Positions 9,416-12,789 of a stretch of 12,789 nt of DNA are shown in pieces (the first letter of the stretch is position 1; each line of letters starts with the position of its first letter). The stretch is from JBDHUX01 sp039809405. GTDB taxonomy: Bacteria > Patescibacteriota > Gracilibacteria > Absconditabacterales > Absconditicoccaceae. The stretch is from assembly GCA_039809405.1 (NCBI GenBank), contig JBDHUX010000023.1, forward strand, positions 1-12,789, read 5' to 3'. A program made the position numbers and the translations under genes. The notes beneath the pieces are model-generated. The model saw only the letters and a list, made by a program, of their open reading frames with translations, searched no databases and was not told the DNA's origin.

Positions 9416-10894
9416 ATGTCTTTGTTTGGCCTAAAATCAGCTTATAAACCATCTTGAGATCAACCTCAAGCGATAAAAAAAATATTAGAGTGATTTGGGG
9501 AGTGACAAAATAAACTGACACTTATGTGAGCGACTGGAACTGGTAAGACTTTTACTATGGCAAACATCATAGATAAACTGGAAAAACCTACACTTATCAT
9601 ATCTCACAACAAAACACTCGCTGCACAACTTGCTACAGAGTTTAAGTACTTTTTTCCAAACAATGCTGTGCATTACTTTGTATCGTATTTTGACTACTAC
9701 CAACCAGAAAGTTATCTACCAGATAAAGACATATACATAGAAAAAGAGTCCACAATAAATCAAGAGATAGAGATGTACAGACTTAGTACATTGGCTTCGT
9801 TGTTGACTAGAAAAGATGTGATAGTGATTAGCTCTGTCTCTGCACTATACGGTCTGTGAGATAAAAATTTCTTCTTCAAAAATAGTCTACAATTGGAGGT
9901 ATGAAAAACTTATAATTTCAAGGAACTAAAAAAACAACTTATAGATATGAGATACTCACCAGTAAATCAAACTCTAGAACCCGGGATGTTTGATGTAAAA
10001 GGTCAGACTATAGATATATTTCCATCTACAGAAAAAGTGATAATAAGACTTCATTTCAATGGTGAAAAACTGGAGTATATAGAGAAAAAAAATCATCTTA
10101 CACGAGAGTCTATCTGACCTATAGATAAGGCTTTTATATGGCCAAGTACACAGTATATGCAAGACCTTTCCGATATGGAATTAATACTAAAGCAGATAGA
10201 GTTAGAGATGATAGAAAGAGTAAAAGAACTAGAAAAACAGTGAAAACAAGTAGAAGCTATCAGGTTAAAAAAAAGAACTATGTACGATATTAGGATGATG
10301 AGAGAGACTGGTTTTACCAATGGAATTGAGAACTACAGTATGTATTTTGAGCATCGTAATCGGTGAGACACACCAAATACTATCTTTGACTACTTCCCAG
10401 ACGATTTATTGCTTATCATGGACGAGTCTCATATGTCCGTCCCACAGCTCAGAAGCATGCCATCAGCCGACAGGACTAGGAAATACAGCTTGGTGGAGCA
10501 TGGTTTTAGATTGCCGTCAGCACTAGAGCATAGACCTCTATCGTTTGAAGAGCTGTCTTATATGTTGGCTTGGGAAAGGTTTGAAGATAATCAGAAAAAT
10601 AGTATCCTATCTACCAATCTAAAAGATCACATAAAACCCAAAGCTGATACCTTATTTGTCTCTGCCACACCAGCTCCATTTGAATTAGAGTTAAGTAAAA
10701 ATATAATACAACAAGTTATCAGACCTACATGACTCCTAGACCCTATAAGTTATGTCTATCCAAAATCTGGTGATTATAACGAGCTAGTAAATAATTTTAA
10801 AAATACATTGAAAAAGAAACCACAACTACAAGAGTTTTTGGATAACTACGACAGTAAAAATATCTATGATGTGTTTGAGGATGATGAGGTGTAA
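9416..10894 (+). CDS. uvrB: UvrB-like protein truncated after the first helicase lobe
   Basis: 492 residues in code 25, ending in TAA; complete UvrB is about 660-700. UvrB is the damage-verifying ATPase of bacterial nucleotide excision repair, working with UvrA and UvrC. Recognisable parts in order: the N-terminal GDQPQAI Q-motif, Walker A GATGTGKT (38-45, first Gly TGA), the damage-probing beta-hairpin YFDYYQPESYLP (from 91), the UvrA-interaction region, the GIENYSMYF segment, DESH (336-339), SADRTRKYSLVEHGFRLPSAL, SATP, and RPTGLLDP (ending 443). Only 49 residues follow. The first part still resembles UvrB, the rest is a charged tail. The second RecA-like lobe with motifs IV-VI and the C-terminal UVR motif that contacts UvrC are absent. 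No remnant lies in the 25 bases before the next gene. The RxxGxFRVRGD region is also diverged (EPGMFDVKGQT). It is either a specialised UvrB or a gene shortened by deletion. Confidence 0.93.
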
Positions 10895-10919
10895 ATACCA
10901 ATTTACAATATAAAATATC

Positions 10920-11834
10920 ATGGCACTATATAAAACAAATAACGGAAGTTTGCAAACAATCAAAGAAGATTCTTTTAAGCTAGAAAAAGATATTCAGACT
11001 ATAACAGAAAAAAATCTTGAGTATATTTTTGGATTAAAATTTATAAAAACAGAGTTTTCGCTAAATAATCTTAGAATCGATACATTGGCTTTTGACAATG
11101 ATAGTAAAAGCTTCGTAATCATTGAGTATAAAAGAGATAAGAATTTTAGTGTTATTGATCAATGATTTGCTTATCTTTCTTTGATGTTAAATAATAAAGC
11201 TGACTTTATTTTGGAGTATAATGAAAGCACAGATGTAAGTATAAAAAGAGACGACATAGATTGGACTCAATCAAGAGTAATGTTTATATCACCAACGTTT
11301 TCTAAATATCAACAACAAGCGATAAACTTTAAAGATTTACCTATAGAATTATGGGAAATCACAAAATACCAAGGAGATCTAATCCAATATAATAGATTAA
11401 AAACACCGGACGCTTCTGAATCGATAAATAAAATCAGCAAATCAAATGAGATCGTTAATAAAGTTGCCGAAACAATAAAAGTTTACACAGAAGAGGACCA
11501 TCTAAAGCCTGTCAGTGAAGATATAGTATCTCTTTATGAAGAGTTTAAAAATCAAATTCTTAATTTGGGGGATAAAATTGAGATCAAACCAAAAAAACAA
11601 TACATCGCATTTAAATCATCTTCTAATTTTATTGATATGATAATACAAAAAAGGAGAATAAAGTTTTGGTTGAATGTTTCAAAATGAAAATTAAATGACA
11701 TATATAATATAGGTAGAGATGTTTCCAATATATGACATCGAGGCAATGGAGATTATGAATTTAGTTTAGAATCTTCATCTGATATTGCAAACTTAATACC
11801 ACTAGTAAAACAAAGTTATGATATAAATAAGTAA
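10920..11834 (+). CDS. PD-(D/E)XK-like N-terminal domain plus DUF5655 protein
   Basis: 304 residues in code 25, ending in TAA. The N-terminal half has a PD-(D/E)XK-type core: LRIDTLAFD with D54, then IIEYKRDKN with E69-x-K71, as in NucS/DUF91-like nucleases. The C-terminal part (about residues 205-300) is a DUF5655 domain: YEEFKNQILNLG, IKPKKQYIAFK, INFWLN-like RIKFWLNVS, then VSNIGH-x-GNGDYEFSL and LIPLVKQSYD. In GH-x-GNGDYE the family has Trp and the codon here is CGA (11739-11741). Such proteins are usually annotated as predicted transport protein or DUF5655 and are scattered among bacteria, suggesting a nuclease or defence-related role that has not been settled. It starts 25 bases after the truncated uvrB and 5 bases before the glycosyltransferase, so all three may share a transcript. 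Confidence 0.85.
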
Positions 11835-11839
11835 TAATA

Positions 11840-12789
11840 ATGAACATACTTTACGATCACCAGATATTTTCACTACAAGATGTATGAGGTATAAGTAGAT
11901 ACTATACCAATCTTATCAATTGATTAAAAAAAGATCATCATATCAGACTACCTATCTGGATATCAAACAATGTATTTTTGGAAGAGTTTGCAGGCGATAT
12001 ATGAGTGAAAGTAAAAAGTTTTTGGCCCAAGTCACATTGGAGAGGTAAAAATAATCTGATTTATTGGTGCAACAAGTACAAAACCCTCAAGAAATCAAAT
12101 CTTGATAAGATGCTGGATGGAGTGGATATAGTTCATCTTACTATGTTTGACCCATACTTAATAAATGTATTAAATCAAAAAAATATACCATTTGTTTTTA
12201 CTGTATATGATACCAATCACAAGACACAGAGTAAAAAATATATCTGACTATGTGATTATAGAAATGGCGGTATAGAAAAGTTATCCAAATATGCTAGTAA
12301 AATTGTTACAGTCTCAAACTCTACTAGAGATCTATGTCTCAAATATTATCCCAATATAGATGAAGATAAATTTAAAACTATCCATCATGGTATAAATCTA
12401 CTAGAGGTAAATAATAAATTAAACACACAGTCAGAGAGGATTATATGATCTAATTATATCTTATATGTATGAGATAGAAAATCAGAACACAAAAACTTTA
12501 TCAATTTTGTAAAACAGATATCTGCTATATTATCAGAAGATCTAACTTTAATATGTCTTGGCTCCGAGTTTACAGAAGAAGAAGTCATTATATTTAAGTG
12601 ACTAGACATATCAAACTATATCAAACAAGTCTCATGACATGATAATATCAAATATAATCTATATAAATATGCTTATTGTTTTGTCTATCCGTCTGTCGCA
12701 GAGTGATTTGGTATCCCAATACTTGAAGCACGAGCAAGCTGATGTCCAGTCATATGCACAGATATAGATATATTTGAGGAAGTGGGATG
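11840..12789 (+). CDS. Family 4 glycosyltransferase (3' end outside window)
   Basis: 316 complete codons in code 25; the gene runs off the right edge. It begins MNILYDHQIFSLQDVGGISRYY, the N-terminal pattern of GT4 (GT-B fold) sugar transferases with the GGISRY acceptor-side loop. It has a linker with TVSNSTRDLCLKYY, a second Rossmann lobe (ILYVGDRKSEHKN) and the nucleotide-sugar EX7E motif EGFGIPILE with E288 and E296. The codon after ILEA is CGA; Trp there (EAWASGCPVI) fits the family well. Such enzymes transfer a sugar from a nucleotide donor to polysaccharide or glycan intermediates at the cytoplasmic face of the membrane. The donor and acceptor cannot be deduced. Its start lies 5 bases after the preceding stop, implying co-transcription, though a shared function with uvrB is not evident. 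Confidence 0.9.

Noticed and set aside
9557..10732. uvrB as a multiply broken pseudogene
   Set aside because: All apparent interruptions are TGA at Gly positions in one continuous frame. Only the C-terminal truncation is real.
1..12789. CRISPR array, tRNA genes, insertion sequences or attachment sites
   Set aside because: No regularly spaced repeats, cloverleaf-like segments, transposase motifs or long terminal repeats were found by reading. A tRNA scan would be the decisive test.

Overview
The window comes from an AT-rich member of the UGA-recoded Patescibacteria (CPR), most likely Absconditabacteria (SR1) or a close Gracilibacteria relative. In every recognisable gene, in-frame TGA falls where the protein family has glycine. 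Examples are the first Gly of the GTPase P-loop of IF-2, the first Gly of the UvrB Walker A motif, and the Gly-rich segment of YebC. All ten complete reading frames called here (one of them doubtful) end in TAA or TAG and none in TGA, so the window reads only with translation table 25 (UGA = Gly). A second departure is visible: CGA and CGG sit at family-conserved tryptophan positions in YebC (twice), IF-2 and a DUF5655 protein, while conserved arginines use AGA, AGG, CGT or CGC. I therefore read CGA/CGG as Trp.

Positions 1-5235 (+ strand) hold an envelope/surface block. It contains the C-terminal part of a large secreted beta-rich protein with a Cys-rich CGDG..GEQC motif (2-1288). Next is a secreted zinc-metallopeptidase-like protein whose C-terminus looks like a type IX secretion (Por) sorting domain (1383-2612). 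A terminator-like hairpin and a perfect TTGACA-17-TATAAT promoter then start a new transcription unit. That unit encodes a DUF916/WxL-interacting-like protein with a C-terminal membrane anchor (2815-3879), a two-TM protein with a fibronectin-III-like domain (3893-5101) and a doubtful 47-residue ORF overlapping its end.

Positions 5307-8438 (- strand) carry information-processing genes: infB (translation initiation factor IF-2) followed downstream by yebC. Divergent from infB is a small winged-helix protein with a degenerate nucleotidyltransferase-like C-terminal half (8730-9260).

Positions 9416-12789 (+ strand) form a probable operon. It contains a UvrB homologue that stops just after the TGLLDP motif and so lacks the second helicase lobe and the UVR motif. 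Next come a PD-(D/E)XK-like plus DUF5655 protein and a family-4 glycosyltransferase cut by the window end. None of the starts is preceded by a clear Shine-Dalgarno sequence.

No tRNA, rRNA, CRISPR array, insertion sequence or long repeat was seen. The most unusual points are the double codon reassignment, the truncated UvrB, and a Bacteroidetes-type sorting tail in a recoded CPR genome.
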